Positions 47,727 to 60,239 of a stretch of 64,000 bases of DNA are shown here, one piece after another. The stretch's first letter is position 1. Every line of letters starts with the position of its first letter. This DNA comes from Locusta migratoria. Lineage: Eukaryota; Arthropoda; Insecta; Orthoptera; Acrididae. Location of the stretch: positions 980,957,721 through 981,021,720 of the forward strand of contig CM048744.1 of NCBI GenBank assembly GCA_026315105.1, written 5' to 3'. The translations under genes and the position numbers were made by a program. The notes under the pieces are model-generated. The model ran no database searches. It saw nothing but the letters and a program-made list of their open reading frames with translations, and was not told where the DNA came from.

Positions 47727-48620
47727 GTTGTAAATACATTTTGCTAGTGGTTGGTGGACTGGGGTAAAGGACTGTATTGGTAGGATGGGTAATGGGTGAA
47801 AGAGGCGAAAACTGGAAATAGGTATTGAATAAAGGTGGTCAACAGTTTGGAGAGAGGCAGCTGGTGTGTAGGATGGTGGGGGGGGGGGGAGGGGGGGGCT
47901 GAGGGAAAGGTAAGTTGTATATGGGCACTGGAGCTGTCACCTGTTACCTGTTGTGAAACACAATGATGGTCAGATATGGTGGCATATAATGAGATTGGTA
48001 GTAGTAAAGACAAAGGAGGGACTTTTGAGTTAAAGGTAACAATGTAGTAGGTTAGTGGAGATTGAGCTCAAGAGAATTAATGGAGCAGAAGACATGTTAC
48101 AAGGGTAACTCGCATCTTTGTAGTTCAGTAAAGCTGATGGTGGAGTAAGATATGAGGACAGTAACGGTTGCGAAACAGCGACTGAGCTCAAGCGTGTGCT
48201 CAATTGCACGTTGCACCACATCTGGGATCAACCTGGTTCTTTGCAACATACTGGTACTGACCATTCATTGTCGTGGACTCCTTATAGATGGTTATTCCAA
48301 TATAAAATTTCCTGTAGATATTGCAGTATTGCTGGTATATGACATGGCTGCTTGCACAGGAGCCCCTGCCTCTGATGGAATAGTTTAAGTGTGTGAGGTA
48401 GGATGTTATGGTGGGTGACTCGAGCACGTTTCTACCTGTATTTTATTCAGGAATATGATCCTTCTAGCAATGAGTTGGGAATAGGAGTAGCATTTGTTTG
48501 GGCAGTGAAATACCAGTTTAGGAGGGCAGCAAAGTATCATTGATAGGATGTTGTTCATTTCTCAGTATGATAATAGTAGATAAAAGATCTGGCACTAGAC
48601 TTGATTCATTGCAGGACATT
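47691..48620 (-). mobile_element. Penelope-like element 3' half
   Basis: On the - strand, from about 48600: a GAAATGAACAACATCCTATC segment equivalent to copy 1 near 9380, then a linker. SCASSHVIYQQYCN and FYIGIT follow, the GIY-YIG endonuclease core, at about 48350-48280. The tail CAGCTTTACTGAACTACAAA (48135-48116) leads into pyrimidine-rich sequence and a CA run at 47691-47724. The upstream RT is missing and frames are broken. Same family as the copies at 8.83 and 60.3 kb. Confidence 0.82.
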
Positions 48621-49377
48621 TGTTTGCAGTCTAGGTTTGGTTGAGGTTCTCCTCACTCTCTGAGGGGCTTAGGCTGAATGGAAATGAATATATATTTTAA
48701 ATGCAGGTACTGCCGACGGTTTATGGACTTGGCACAGCTACAGGTGTATATGGATCTATCTGAGAGGTTAGCACATTGGGTTGTAGAAAACTAAGTGCAT
48801 TGGATGGGCAGAAGGTTTTGAAGTTGCGACAAAATGAGAATAGGATGTCTTAGTTTAGTGCCCAAATCATCAACATATCCACACTACATTATTCCAGAAC
48901 TTTCCTTGCAATATGTAAAATTAGATAAATTTAATTCGTTTTCCTTCTGTATTTTGTTGAAATTAAATTTTAAGACAATTTTTGTTATGTAAAATTATAC
49001 AGATTAATCTTGCATGGTAAGTAGTACAAACTCACTATTGTGGACATAAAAGCTAGATATCAGGTTCAGGGTGGATAGATAGCCTTCATATGAAGTAGGC
49101 TCTAATCTTCATGACAGTGTTTCATAGAATTTTGTAAGTGTAAATACTATATAAAACAATCTATATGATTTTTAATTTTAATAACACGCATTCAGTGTGA
49201 GTATAATGAAATCACTTAGGCAGACTAAAGATGCACTGAAATCTGACACTGGTAAAATACACCATGTACATCAGTCCTTTTAAGACGATTTCTTTTTTGC
49301 ATAATTTTTTTTTTTTTTACTATTGCACTGTTATGAAAAGCCGTAAAAACAACTAAATTCATTCACAGCCCTCCAAC
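48621..49377. other. Unrecognised sequence between two Penelope-derived units
   Basis: The first 200 bases may be a further decayed part of the Penelope-like element on the - strand. The rest is AT-rich with a poly-T run at 49307-49318. No gene. Confidence 0.45.
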
Positions 49378-49890
49378 AGACAAAGATTACTCACCAGGCA
49401 AAGGAGCACAGGTGTGACAGCAGCACAAATGAACAGAACACACTCACATACACACAAACACAAGCTTTCGCAACCCAGTTGCTTCTTCAGGCAGAAGGGA
49501 AGGAGTGGGGAAAAGGAAATGATGAGCGTTTTAAGGAAGGGTGTAAGGAGCCAATCCAATCCCGGGAGAGGAAAGACTTACCTTGGGGGAAGAAAAGGAA
49601 GGTGAACAAATACACACACACCCATACATTCACACAGACGCAAACACCATCTGTGTATTTGTTCACCTTCCTTTTCTTCCCCCAAGGTAAGTCTTTCCTC
49701 TCCCGGGATTGGAATGGCTCCTTACCCCCTTCCTTAAAACCCTCATCATTTCCTTTTCCCCTCTCCTTCCCTTCTGCCTGAAGAAGCAACTGGGTTGCGA
49801 AAGCTTGCGTTTGTGTGTATGTGTGTGTGTTCTGTTCATTTGTGTTGCTGTCACACCTGTGCTCCTTCGCCTGGTGAGTAATCTTTGTCT
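49378..49890. repeat. Near-perfect palindrome of two Penelope-like tails
   Basis: Left arm 49378-49616 and right arm 49652-49890 are both 239 bases, with no gap and about eight mismatches by eye (about 97% identity), around a 35-base centre. The right arm, on the + strand, is a Penelope-like 3' tail as in the copy ending at 11560: CCCCAAGGTAAGTCTTTCC, CCCGGGATTGGAATGGCTCC, GGTTGCGAAAGCTTGCG, CGCCTGGTGAGTAATC. The left arm is its inverted copy, so the tails diverge from the centre. Both strands therefore show near-identical short frames, which are not genes. Confidence 0.95.
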
Positions 49891-49894
49891 ATTT

Positions 49895-49935
49895 TATATA
49901 TATATATATATATTCTTTCCTGCTAGGAATTTTTC

Positions 49936-49969
<34 letters not shown>

Positions 49970-50022
49970 TAGAGAGAGAGATAGATAGAGAGGGAGGGAG
50001 AGAGATTTGGGGGGGGGGGGGG
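49895..50022. repeat. Compound simple repeats: TA, GT, GA, G
   Basis: TA units (about 49895-49913), GT (about 49936-49951), GA/GATA (about 49952-50005) and a G run (about 50010-50021) follow immediately after the palindrome. Confidence 0.9.
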
Positions 50023-53000
50023 CAGAGAGATTGATTTTGTTTTGCCCATTTGCATGTACTTGTACACATGTGTGGTATGGATGCATTTAACAACTTGTTG
50101 TTGCCAGTGTCATTTATATTAATACAGTGTTAAGATTGTAGGGCTTCAGTAACTCGGTAATATGATCACTATTAGTTGATCCAAGCTTCATTACAAAGGA
50201 AATTTATTTAATTACATTTAATCTGTGCAACACTGTTGGGCTATATACTGCATCCAGATTCTTGTTCATCAAACTAGGTTTTCTCTGGAATTAACATTTT
50301 TGATTGACAACAGATTAGGTACATTCCACAAGAATTTGACTAGACATCAATTCATTACTCTATACTTTCTTTCTATTTTCATCCTGTCTGTGATTGCTCG
50401 TCATTAACTCAGTTTATTTGTTGTATACTTTTTTTGGTTTGGTTGTATTTATATTTTCCATTATCTTCCATATTACTTCACACCATTTTTTCATAAAGGA
50501 GGAACTTGATGGCTTGGAATCTCAGGATATTTAACTTGCTTGGGCAAATAAAGAAGTAGATAAGAAGACTGACTGTGACATGTCCTATCCTTTCTTGCTG
50601 TACCTTTGTAACTGACTACCTCCTTTGGTTGATTGTTTCTGATTTTGTCTCAATCAAAAGTATGGCTTTGACCATATGTATGTGTAATTTACACATTTTT
50701 GTGTTCATATTGTGTGTACTATCCATATCTTAAGTCTTCCATTTTTTTTAATTTACTTACACAGCTGTCAACAAATTTATCTTTACTGTTGAAATTAAGA
50801 ATCAAATATTTGTGCCTCATAATGAGTTATTATAGTGAACAGTTCACACTGATAAACCTTGCCACTTATTTGTAAAGGGTGATTGTATAGTTTCTGAATA
50901 GTAAATTAAACCTATTTTTTTATTTTATTTTCAATCATCATTGAAACATGTCACCTACTACCTCTAACTTTTTTATTACTATCCAATGGATGTGCACTTC
51001 CTTGCCTCGTATTGATGCTGCTGAATGTGGTCAGTACTTATTTTTAAGTACCTACTTTGAGTCAGAGCAGAGTTCATTCATTGAATATAATATGATTTTC
51101 TGATTAAAAAAAAGTTGAGGACAGTTGTCCATACACCAATAGATAAATGAAGTGAAACACATAGATACAATTAAAAGGTATGCAGATTACACACATTTTT
51201 AAGCTTTTGCTATTGTTATTGCTGTAATATTTACAAGTATGGCCAAAATATTGAAAATTATTATAATTATTTGATGCAGTTTTTGTTTTCCATAATACTT
51301 TTTACCTAGGAGAAAGCCACTTCGTTATTCATACAGCAGTTGATTATTTTTATTGTGGAGCTTCCATTATATTAATATATGAATTATTATTGAGGTACTC
51401 AATATGCAGACATTATGTAATTTTTTGATATATGTTTCAATATTTTTGTTCCTCTTTTAAAATAAATAGGTGCTGCACATTTTGCCTGAAGTTCAGACGT
51501 GCAGTAAAGAGTTAACACCACTTTATCTATATGGAGTACTAAAAATGTAACTCCACTTTATTTTTGTCAAATAGTTTATTTCATCCACAGTTTGTATGTA
51601 ATGTGTATATGATCCATCCACAATACTCTTCTCTGTCTGAATGCCAAATAGTTACATCACGATGATGTTAAAGCTCATAGATGGGTACTCAAAGAGCAAT
51701 TTTAAAATGGCCTAAATATCTGAATGTGGTTGTAATGAATAGTGTAGCACTTTTAGTAAAAATGGGATATAGTTTCTTGATGTTGTATGCAACAACAACT
51801 CTTTACAGCAGTTTTATCTGCAACCTGAATTAGAACCATTATCAATAGTAATTGTACATTTCTTAAAAGACTCAATGCTTTGCTGTGTAACTGTGAGACA
51901 TCCACAAGTGTGAATGTTTGCAGTCCAGGATGATCATTTATTCATTAAGAAGTAGATAAGTTTTTCTTGGGGTGGAAAAATAAAGAAATCTATTCTTCAA
52001 CAAGTACAATAATAATTTCTAATAAATTTATGATATAATTGGGAAGAGGACTGTGGCTTAGCAGCTTAAAAGATTGCAAATTTAAATACAAAAATAGACT
52101 ACATTTCTCAGTAGATTAGCAGTGTAAATTTAATGATTATTCTTGCCAGTTGAACTAGTTTACACGAAAATGCTGTATATAATGAACTTGGCACAATATT
52201 TGCAGAAATATATGTGTTACAGTGCTTTCGCTTGAAACTGCTATACATTGTGATATTTTGTTAGCCAGTACAACTAAAAATGATTTTTCAGGTATTTTAT
52301 GTACCGTAAATGTATAGTGGTATTGCAGTGTTTTTTGATCATATGCATTTTACAAAATTTGAAGTACTGCTTTGCAAAGGCATCTAGATATTTAAATACA
52401 ATTCAAAATTTATAGAACTCCTATTACAAACTTTATGCTGTAATTTTGATGAAAAATATTTTCATAGTCATAGAATATTGTTGAACATATCTTTTATGAA
52501 ATCATATTCATTATTTACTACATGTATCAACTGAAGAAACATAAACAATCAGTAGTATCAATTTAGATATTAGTGGTGGTATTTTGGTAAAACATTCTGA
52601 TATAGAGAATTTCATTGTACTGGTTAGAGGCCACAGTGTATTGCTGAACTTGTTCATGCTGTGGATTCCTAAGTGGTATAATTGTGTTCAGTATAGTGAA
52701 GTACTGAATAGTACCTTGCTGACATCTCAGACAGTAACTGTGTGTGTGAGAGACAAAAAGTACCTTTCTTGATATCTTTGTGACTAAATAAATGTTTTGT
52801 GTTTGTTACTTATCTATATGCTGTGTCTTCTCACAAAAAAAAAAAAAAAAAAGAAATTGGTCAGTATCATTCTATTTTACAAGTTGCTGCAACATATTTC
52901 TCATGGTCACTGATGAGACACCTCTCTTTTTCTATAATCTCTACACTTTTGTGAATGATGTGTAATAATTTTTTTGAATACATTATAGTTGTCAATAAGT

Positions 53001-55378
53001 CACTTATGTAATGTGTACCCCACTAAAGGTCTTCCGAGAAATACAGGAAAGTCTTTCAAATCTTGAATCCTCCACTAGTATCTGTGTGATAAAAATGCCT
53101 TGTGTGGTTGTAAGGATGATAAATAAAGGCGAAAAGAAATTATTTCAAAGTATAATGTTATTTATTGTAGCTGTTGTATTGATTTACATAGTTTGTGTTA
53201 AAAAATGTCACGGGTGAGAATGTTCTACCTTGTTTTTGCCTTTTCATATTTTGTTCTAAGAGTATTTTATGAGGAAGATACATTGACAGCATTATATCCA
53301 TTATTGGTATTTGGGGTCACCACTATGGGGAGGTGAATTGGTTATAATCCCCAATAACCAACCATATGTATAAGTCTTCGGTTTATTGTTCTAGTCAGTA
53401 CAAAGTTCAGACATACACTCAATGAAAAAATGGTGGAAACACTCTAACAGGTAGTTCACCACCAAAGAACATGAGTCATAAAGACATTCATACACTTTGT
53501 ATGGTTCAATAAAGACATATATACACTTTGTATGGTTCAATAAGTATCATTCATTTATGTGCATCACCACACCATAAATCACAATTTTCTCTATATTATT
53601 ATCCCGTGCAACTAAAGTACAAGCTGTACTTGCCAGTTTTTTACTGTTTGCATATTAGTGTAATGAGTTTTACTAAATGATGTAGTATCTGTCTTCTGTC
53701 TAATATTAAAGTATTAAAATAACATCTATAGTTATGCTGATGGTATACCACATTGAAAGTGTGTACAGCAAATAGTGTTTCACACCCAGAACTGTAACCA
53801 AGAATATTACAAAAGACTTACTTCTTCATTGCTCAAAAACCCACTTACAACTTATATGTTGGTGTATTCCAGTAAAGAGAGACGGGAAAAAGTGCATTAA
53901 TAATATTCTATTGGAGCAAGCATGCATACATCGATTACACGATAACACAGCATAGAACGTACTGAATAAGTCCTCTCCTAGGGCCAAAGAGATACAACTT
54001 TGTTTGCCAGCAGTATTGTTTAGACCCCACTAGAGTCTAAAAATTACAAGATTTGTAGACAAAACCAAACTGTAACCAAACATTCAACTTCTCTTCTAGT
54101 TTCAGCCAAACACACAACAAAATCTTATGAATCATTAGTTTTCCAACATTTTGCAAGCCACCACATAAGAATGCCTCATACCTGTTATTAGTGAAGTTAT
54201 TTCATTTTCCCCTCACAGTTCCTGTAGCGTTTTGAATTTCTAAAGAATGTGTGAAGCAGAATAGCTGAAAATATATTTAGTTCTTGTGAATAGGTATTCT
54301 CCTCAAAATAAAGTCTGGGATCCCAATTACGTTTATTGCTCACAACACAGTAATATGGAAGCAACATTTACACTTTACCCTATCATTGATATGTAAGCAA
54401 AATTGTGGAGTATGGTCACTGCATTGACAAACTCAGATTAGGTCCTGTCACCGACAAACTTGAGTCATATGCAGTGAAGACCTCATATATACTTTGTAAA
54501 ATTTTGTGTGTGTTTGTATCTCTTTTGTAACCTTTTGTTTATTACAGTAAGTACATTCAAGTTAAGTAAAGTTCTTTGTCATATAGACCGAGTTGTGATG
54601 ACTAATAGGCTACATCCCTGTCAGTTAATCAATTCCAGTCGGTACTGTATAAAGTATTTAAAAAAAAATAACATCATAGTTCCAACTAACAATATGACTG
54701 TTGTCAGTGTAAATGTACGCAAACTCAACAGGTAAATTTGCGCACCACATAATCAATATTTCCTAATCCCATTTTGGTTATTAAAAAAGCCTCTTGCTTT
54801 CAAGGAAACTCATTAACAACACTTTTCAGCTTACCAATATGTAACCCGATTTGCTAAGTACAATACTGAAAAAGTTAAATTGTTAAAAACACAGTACAAG
54901 ATTATTGCTATAAGGTAAAATTGCATTATATTGTGATTAACAACAGGATACAATTTTTACATGCACTGAATCCATCCCTAACATGACCTGACTTCATCTG
55001 TAAGTTCACAAAAACTAGTTTGTCAAGGCAAAGATTCAGCTGATTTCTGACTGAAACTGAAAATGCAGCCAAACCTGTAACCTGTGCTGGTGCAGGACCT
55101 CACCAGACCATATCTCAATAGTGAAATGCAGTGGTGTTAATGTGTCACTGATATGGCTATGGCTGACACTTTCTCAAGACCCAATTGAGTCAGGCTGGGT
55201 AATGTGCAATGCCCAACTGGACCATTTTTCATCTTGGAAGAGACTATCATGTATCTTTCATACACATGGCTAGAGCCAGATTTTTAGGTGTTAAAAGGAG
55301 GCAGTTGTAGCAGCTGTAGCATCCACCTCTCTTTGTGACAACTGAATTACCTGAAGCTGGCTGTTGATCATGGGAGTG
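50023..55378. other. AT-rich intergenic sequence, no gene seen
   Basis: More than 5 kb without a protein-like frame. It contains an 18-base A run with an upstream AATAAA (52787-52852) and a 31-base tandem duplication (53480-53541), listed separately. The segment at about 55020-55340 is less AT-rich but unrecognised. Confidence 0.55.
53480..53541. repeat. 31-base tandem duplication
   Basis: Two adjacent 31-base units (53480-53510 and 53511-53541) differ at two positions and share ACACTTTGTATGGTTCAAT. A recent local slippage duplication is the simplest reading. Confidence 0.95.
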
Positions 55379-55437
<59 letters not shown>

Positions 55438-55438
55438 T
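55379..55438. repeat. GT microsatellite
   Basis: About 20 GT units, a short GC interruption (GCGCGC), then more GT. Confidence 0.95.
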
Positions 55439-55839
55439 TTGTTTGTGTTTGTATGTGTGTGATGTCTGACAGTAATGGAGCTGGGTTGTCCCTCAAAACC
55501 CTTGTTGGTTGCATGAAGTTAAATGAGATGGTCATAATTTTACTGTTGACAAGCAACTGCAGACCTGTGGTCCATGTTTGAAGACTATGTATGGCCTTGA
55601 ATATCAAGTCTCTACTGCTGTGGTAACTGTATCATCCCATAATCTACCATTGTAGAGTCAATAATATAACAAGGATAATTTACGATTCACCTCAAAGACT
55701 ATTCTGAGCTGTAATAGGGGGAAAAAAGGAGACACACACACAGAATTTAAGCTTTCATCCATTTTCCTTGGTCTTAAAAATGACACCAACCACACAGGCA
55801 CACTTCACAGACACACAAGGCATCTCCAGCTGCCACACT
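55439..55839. other. Sequence before the LINE, nothing recognised
   Basis: No gene. The LINE 5' end may begin anywhere from about 55700 onward; the boundary is not visible. Confidence 0.4.
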
Positions 55840-58800
55840 CTGAATTGCACACTGTGGTGAGGAGAGGCCGCATAAAATACGTTTGTGAACTCTGTGAAGT
55901 GAGGTTAAGTGACAAAACCTCAGAAGGCGCCAACATGGCAAAATGTGAACAAATTTTAGACAATAAGCAACAAGGTAAGGCAATTTTACTCGCATTAGTG
56001 AGTGATCTCAGTGAAATAGTGAAAAAAGTGGTGAGTGATAACAAAGAAATAAAATAAAAACTAGATACTGTGATTACTACAAACTATAGACTAGAAATGT
56101 GGTTATCACTTTCGTTAAAGTGAAGAAGCATCACAATCGACGACTATCTTGGACAAACACTATATGGAGAAAGTGGAAAATGGTGTGTCAGGTGTTATGG
56201 CTAAAACTAAACAGGTAAACAGCACAAATCTCATGCAAAACAAAAATGCAAGACAGGAATGTATCAGAGAAACAGCACCAGTCTCTATCAACGATCATAG
56301 CAGCAATAACAAATTGTAAAATCAACAACTGGTGACTCCACTATCGGAAATTACACCAATAACATCTCTGCGGTGGCAGCAGGCTAGGGTATAAACAAAG
56401 AATGCATCAGTAAATCGAATTCCACAGTTGAAAACAAACCATTTACCGATGTAAACAGTCAGACAGACAAAAACTTTACAACCAGCCATCAGGAGGGGAA
56501 CATGAAGAAAGAACGTAGAACATATATGACTGTGTTTAAACAAGAAAACATACCTTTCAAAACCTCTACAGGCACAACACAGGGAAATAAGCTGCCAGGC
56601 AGGACTGTACTACAAGAGGGAAAACCTGGGAAACAGTGTACTTTAATGCCTGCTACACATACATCAGCAAATATCAGTACTAAAACCAAAAGTACTTTCA
56701 AAGTGGGCACTAGAAACGCTGTAATAGGAACTGGTGATGAAAAAGGACTCCTATATGGTGACAAAGAAGCCTGGTTTCACCTAGGCAAACTGAAACATGG
56801 CACTACAAGTGAAACTGTAAGTAACTTCTTACAGAATATTTTCCCTAACCACAGCAGTTTTACAGTAGAAAAACTAGAAACAAGGGGAATACATGATAGC
56901 TTCAAGATTGGAGTTGATTTCAGCCTAAAAGACAAAATTATGGACAGCAGTATATGGCCCAAAAACGTTGTAATAAGATGTTTTTTATTTCGGAGGATGC
57001 CCAGTGCACCAGTGCGATAAACATTGTAAACCAACGACTTTCTGGTGGAGAAGCAAGTGACACCATTGGAGAATTTTGCTGAGCTGATTATAGCAAGTGT
57101 AAATGTGCAGTGTCTCAGGACAAAACTTGATGAATTGTCACTCTTTGTTGAGGAAGTGAGACCTGATGTACTGTGTATAAGTGAACACTGGCTAATTCAA
57201 CCAGAAATATAATATTACGGGTGTATTGAATACCTGGAAATAGTGAATGTATGGTGTAGAGCAACTGCTATCCATGGTGTAGTGTCTGTGTATGTGAATA
57301 GAGCACTCAGTGCCAAGAAAATTGATTTAAGTAACTTCTGTGTAGATAAGGATCTAGAAGTGGCTGCCTTGGAGCTACCAGATGCTAATGTAATTGTGGT
57401 TTCTGGTTATCGATCCCCAGATGGCAATTTTGATAACTTTATTATTCTACTGGAATGTTGTCTGTGTCACCTAGAGTGCTTAGGAGCAAAAGTTGCCCTC
57501 TGTGGAGACTTTAACATTCATATTGGTGAAGGTAGTACACAGGAATTGGCCTTCATGAACCAGGTAAGCAGATATGGACTGTTTGTGGCAAATTATCTAC
57601 CAACAAGAGGAGACAGTTGTCCTGACACCATTGTCACAAATCTAAACAGCTGGGATTACACAGTAAGTGTGGTAGATCCTGTCATTGCAGACCACAGTGC
57701 AGTGATCATGAAACTATGTACAAACTCGGTGAGTACACCACAAACTTCCAGCTGGCATTCAAATTATGTCTTCAGAAATAGGACTATTACAAAGAAAGGC
57801 TTAGATACTTTCAAGACTACTGTCTCCTCTATCAATTGGCACCAATTATATGATGAAGTGGAACCAAATGATGCATTCCACTAAAACTCAAGAGAAGTCC
57901 AAATACCAAATTATATTCCAGCCAGAAAACTGTCAAGGTAAAGCAATAGTACACACCTAGACTAACCATAATAAAATGTATTGTTCAACTGCTATATGAC
58001 AAGGTAAAAGCAGCTAAAGACATTGACACCAAGGACAGACTGTACAGTAGTTATCTACAAGCTAAATGGATTTATAGAAAAGAAATAGAAAAAGCAAAGA
58101 AGGAAAGCAATGCAAAATTCATTGAGGAGGCCCATAATCCCTGTAAAGCTGCATGGGCTTTAGTTAATGAGCACATGGAAAAGCCAACCTCCTGCACAAA
58201 TTCCTGCAGTCCAGATGAATTTAATGAGTATTTTATAAACACAGTGGAAAGAACAGTAGGTGAAATTCCTGACCTTGGAATAGATCCTGCAATTATCATA
58301 AAAATTGAGAATCGTTGCAGTATGGTAACATGGAAGAGGGTTTATGCAAAAGACATAATAAAAATTGTAAAAAGCTACAAACCTTCAGTGAGTCCAGATA
58401 TTTATGGCATGTCCTGTACTGTACTAAAAACCATAATATATGAAATTGCTAAAACACTGACAGTAGTGATAAATAAATGTCAAGATTTCAAGATTTCTTA
58501 AAAGTTGCCCGCACAGTACCTGTTTAAAAAATATGAAATCCACATGAAGTGTCAAGTTACAGGCCCATATCCATAATACCAATACTAGCTAAAGTGATCG
58601 AATCAATAATGAAAGAGCAACTTGTAAGTTACTTTGAAGAAAATTATCAATTGTATGATTCGATTCACAGGATGGGTTTCGAAAGGGAAAGTCAACAACA
58701 ACAGCTGTACTTGATTTAATTTCAAAAATAAGTCATGGATTTGAAGACAAAGAGTCAATAGCTTTGGTCCTCTGTGACCTTAGTAAGGCATTTGATTGCA

Positions 58801-60010
58801 TCCCACATAAGACTTTACTCAAGAAACTAAAATCATATGGTATTGGAGGAACTGTCCTGCAAACTCTTGAATCATACTTAATAAACAGACGGCAGATCGT
58901 ATCAGTGCAGGGAGCAGTCTCAGTTGAAAATAATGTAAAACTCGGAGTGCCGCAGGGATCGGTCATAGGGCCCCTCATTGTTTCTTATATATGTTAATGA
59001 CCTAGGCTCCAATGGACACATACTGCAGTTTGCAGATGATACTACCTTGTTTGCAAAAGGAGAAAATATTACTCAGGCTGTACAGCAGGCAGATATTCTG
59101 TTCAGTGAAACCAAAGCCTGGTTTGAAATGAACAGAATGAAAATAAATGAAGAGAAAACACAGAGGATGATATGTAGTCTCAGTGTTACTGAAGTACCAA
59201 GTGATACAGCAGCCGTTAAACTACTGGGTTACTTCATCGACACCAAGTTAACCTGGCAACAACACACTAAACATTTGTGTTTCAAACTTTCATGGACCCT
59301 GTACCTCTTGAGAAAACTAAAAAATATAATCTCAGAACAGTACTTGCTTATTGTGTACTATGCAATGTTCCACAGCCACATCAGTTATGGGCTGTTGCTA
59401 TGGGGCCACTCTGCTGGCTGTAAGGATGTGCTCTTACTGCAAAAGAAAGCTATGAGGATCATTACCTCCAAAACTGACCACTGCAAACCTATTTTTTCTA
59501 GATTAGGTGTGCTCAATGTGTTCAGCCAATATATATTTAACTGCCCCATGTACATAAAGATAAACCAAGAGACCTAAACGAAGAGGAGTGACATCCATCA
59601 ACACTGCAGCTGTAGTAAATACAGTCTAGGTAGCTATAAAATTATTTAATGGACTACCAAAGGAAATACAATTATTACCACTGGAGCAATTTAGAAAAAC
59701 TATCCTGTGTAAGTTAAAAGAGAAACCGGTGTACAGCATTGAAGAATTTTTTCCAGCAATATCACAGTGACTACCTGACTTTTAACTTGATGTCAAGAAT
59801 AGACTATTTGTTTTTTTGTTTGTTCTTGTATTAACATTATTGTGCAGTTATTGTTAAGTGCATATTATGCTCAATTTATGTTAAAATATGTGTAATCTAA
59901 TCACAGTTGTTGGATTCATTTTATTGTGATGTAAATATTGTAATTTTGATGCTGTTTGTCCAGCCATAGCTGGTGAATGACAAAGATTTGGTAATAAAAT
60001 TGGTAATACA
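55840..60010 (+). mobile_element. Best preserved LINE: ORF1, endonuclease, RT
   Basis: Nearly full length. ORF1 starts by about 55930 with ANMAKCEQILDNKQQGKAIL, is interrupted, and ends at 57020 (DKEAWFHLGKLKHGTTSETV). ORF2 begins near 57078 with IIASVNVQCLRTKLDELSLF and VLCISEHWL. A stop lies at 57210, then VALCGDFNIHIGEG and the endonuclease end near IADHSAVIMKL (about 57690). RT: YRPISIIPILAKVIESIM (58560), GFRKGKSTTTAVLDLI, LCDLSKAFDCIPHKTLLKKL, GVPQGSVIGPL, a frameshift at about 58976, FLIYVNDL, the intact catalytic FADDTTLF at 59032, and a post-RT region ending in a frame that closes at TGA 59768-59770. The 3' UTR runs to about 60010. Only a handful of lesions. Jockey/CR1/L2 group; clade not fixed. 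Confidence 0.92.
58764..59577 (+). pseudogene. Reverse transcriptase core of the LINE (one frameshift)
   Basis: Two overlapping frames carry the RT palm and thumb. 58764-58997 has the AFDCIPH aspartate motif and GVPQGSVIGPL. 58978-59577 continues FLIYVNDL, FADDTTLF, then WFEMNRMKINEEKTQRM and VKLLGYFIDTKLTWQQH. Both catalytic aspartate positions are retained, so the single-base frameshift near 58976 is the main break in the core. A stop follows at 59575-59577 inside the C-terminal region. Confidence 0.9.
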
Positions 60011-60239
60011 AGAACGTTGTGGTTGTGGTGGTGATGGCGGGGATGAATACAGTATGACCTTATGGAGCATGTAAGTACTATGTGGCTGGAACAAGGTGCA
60101 GATTAGGAATGGAATTTGGAGGTGGGAGAGGGGAAGGAAGGGAAAAAAAACCAAACACATACACACACACACACACACACATACACCTCCAGGACTCGTA
60201 AATCCCTTAGCTACCTTCTCTCCCTCCACAAGACAATAT
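60011..60239. other. Junction between LINE and Penelope-like element
   Basis: Contains an A run (about 60144-60153) and a CA microsatellite (about 60158-60188). No gene. A poly(A)-like or CA end may belong to either neighbour. Confidence 0.45.

Noticed and set aside
49479..49789. Two 100-codon frames on opposite strands with nearly the same protein
   Set aside because: They are mirror images produced by the palindrome, not a duplicated gene pair.
55368..55607. Frames across the GT repeat (CVCVCV or THTHTH)
   Set aside because: Pure microsatellite translation.
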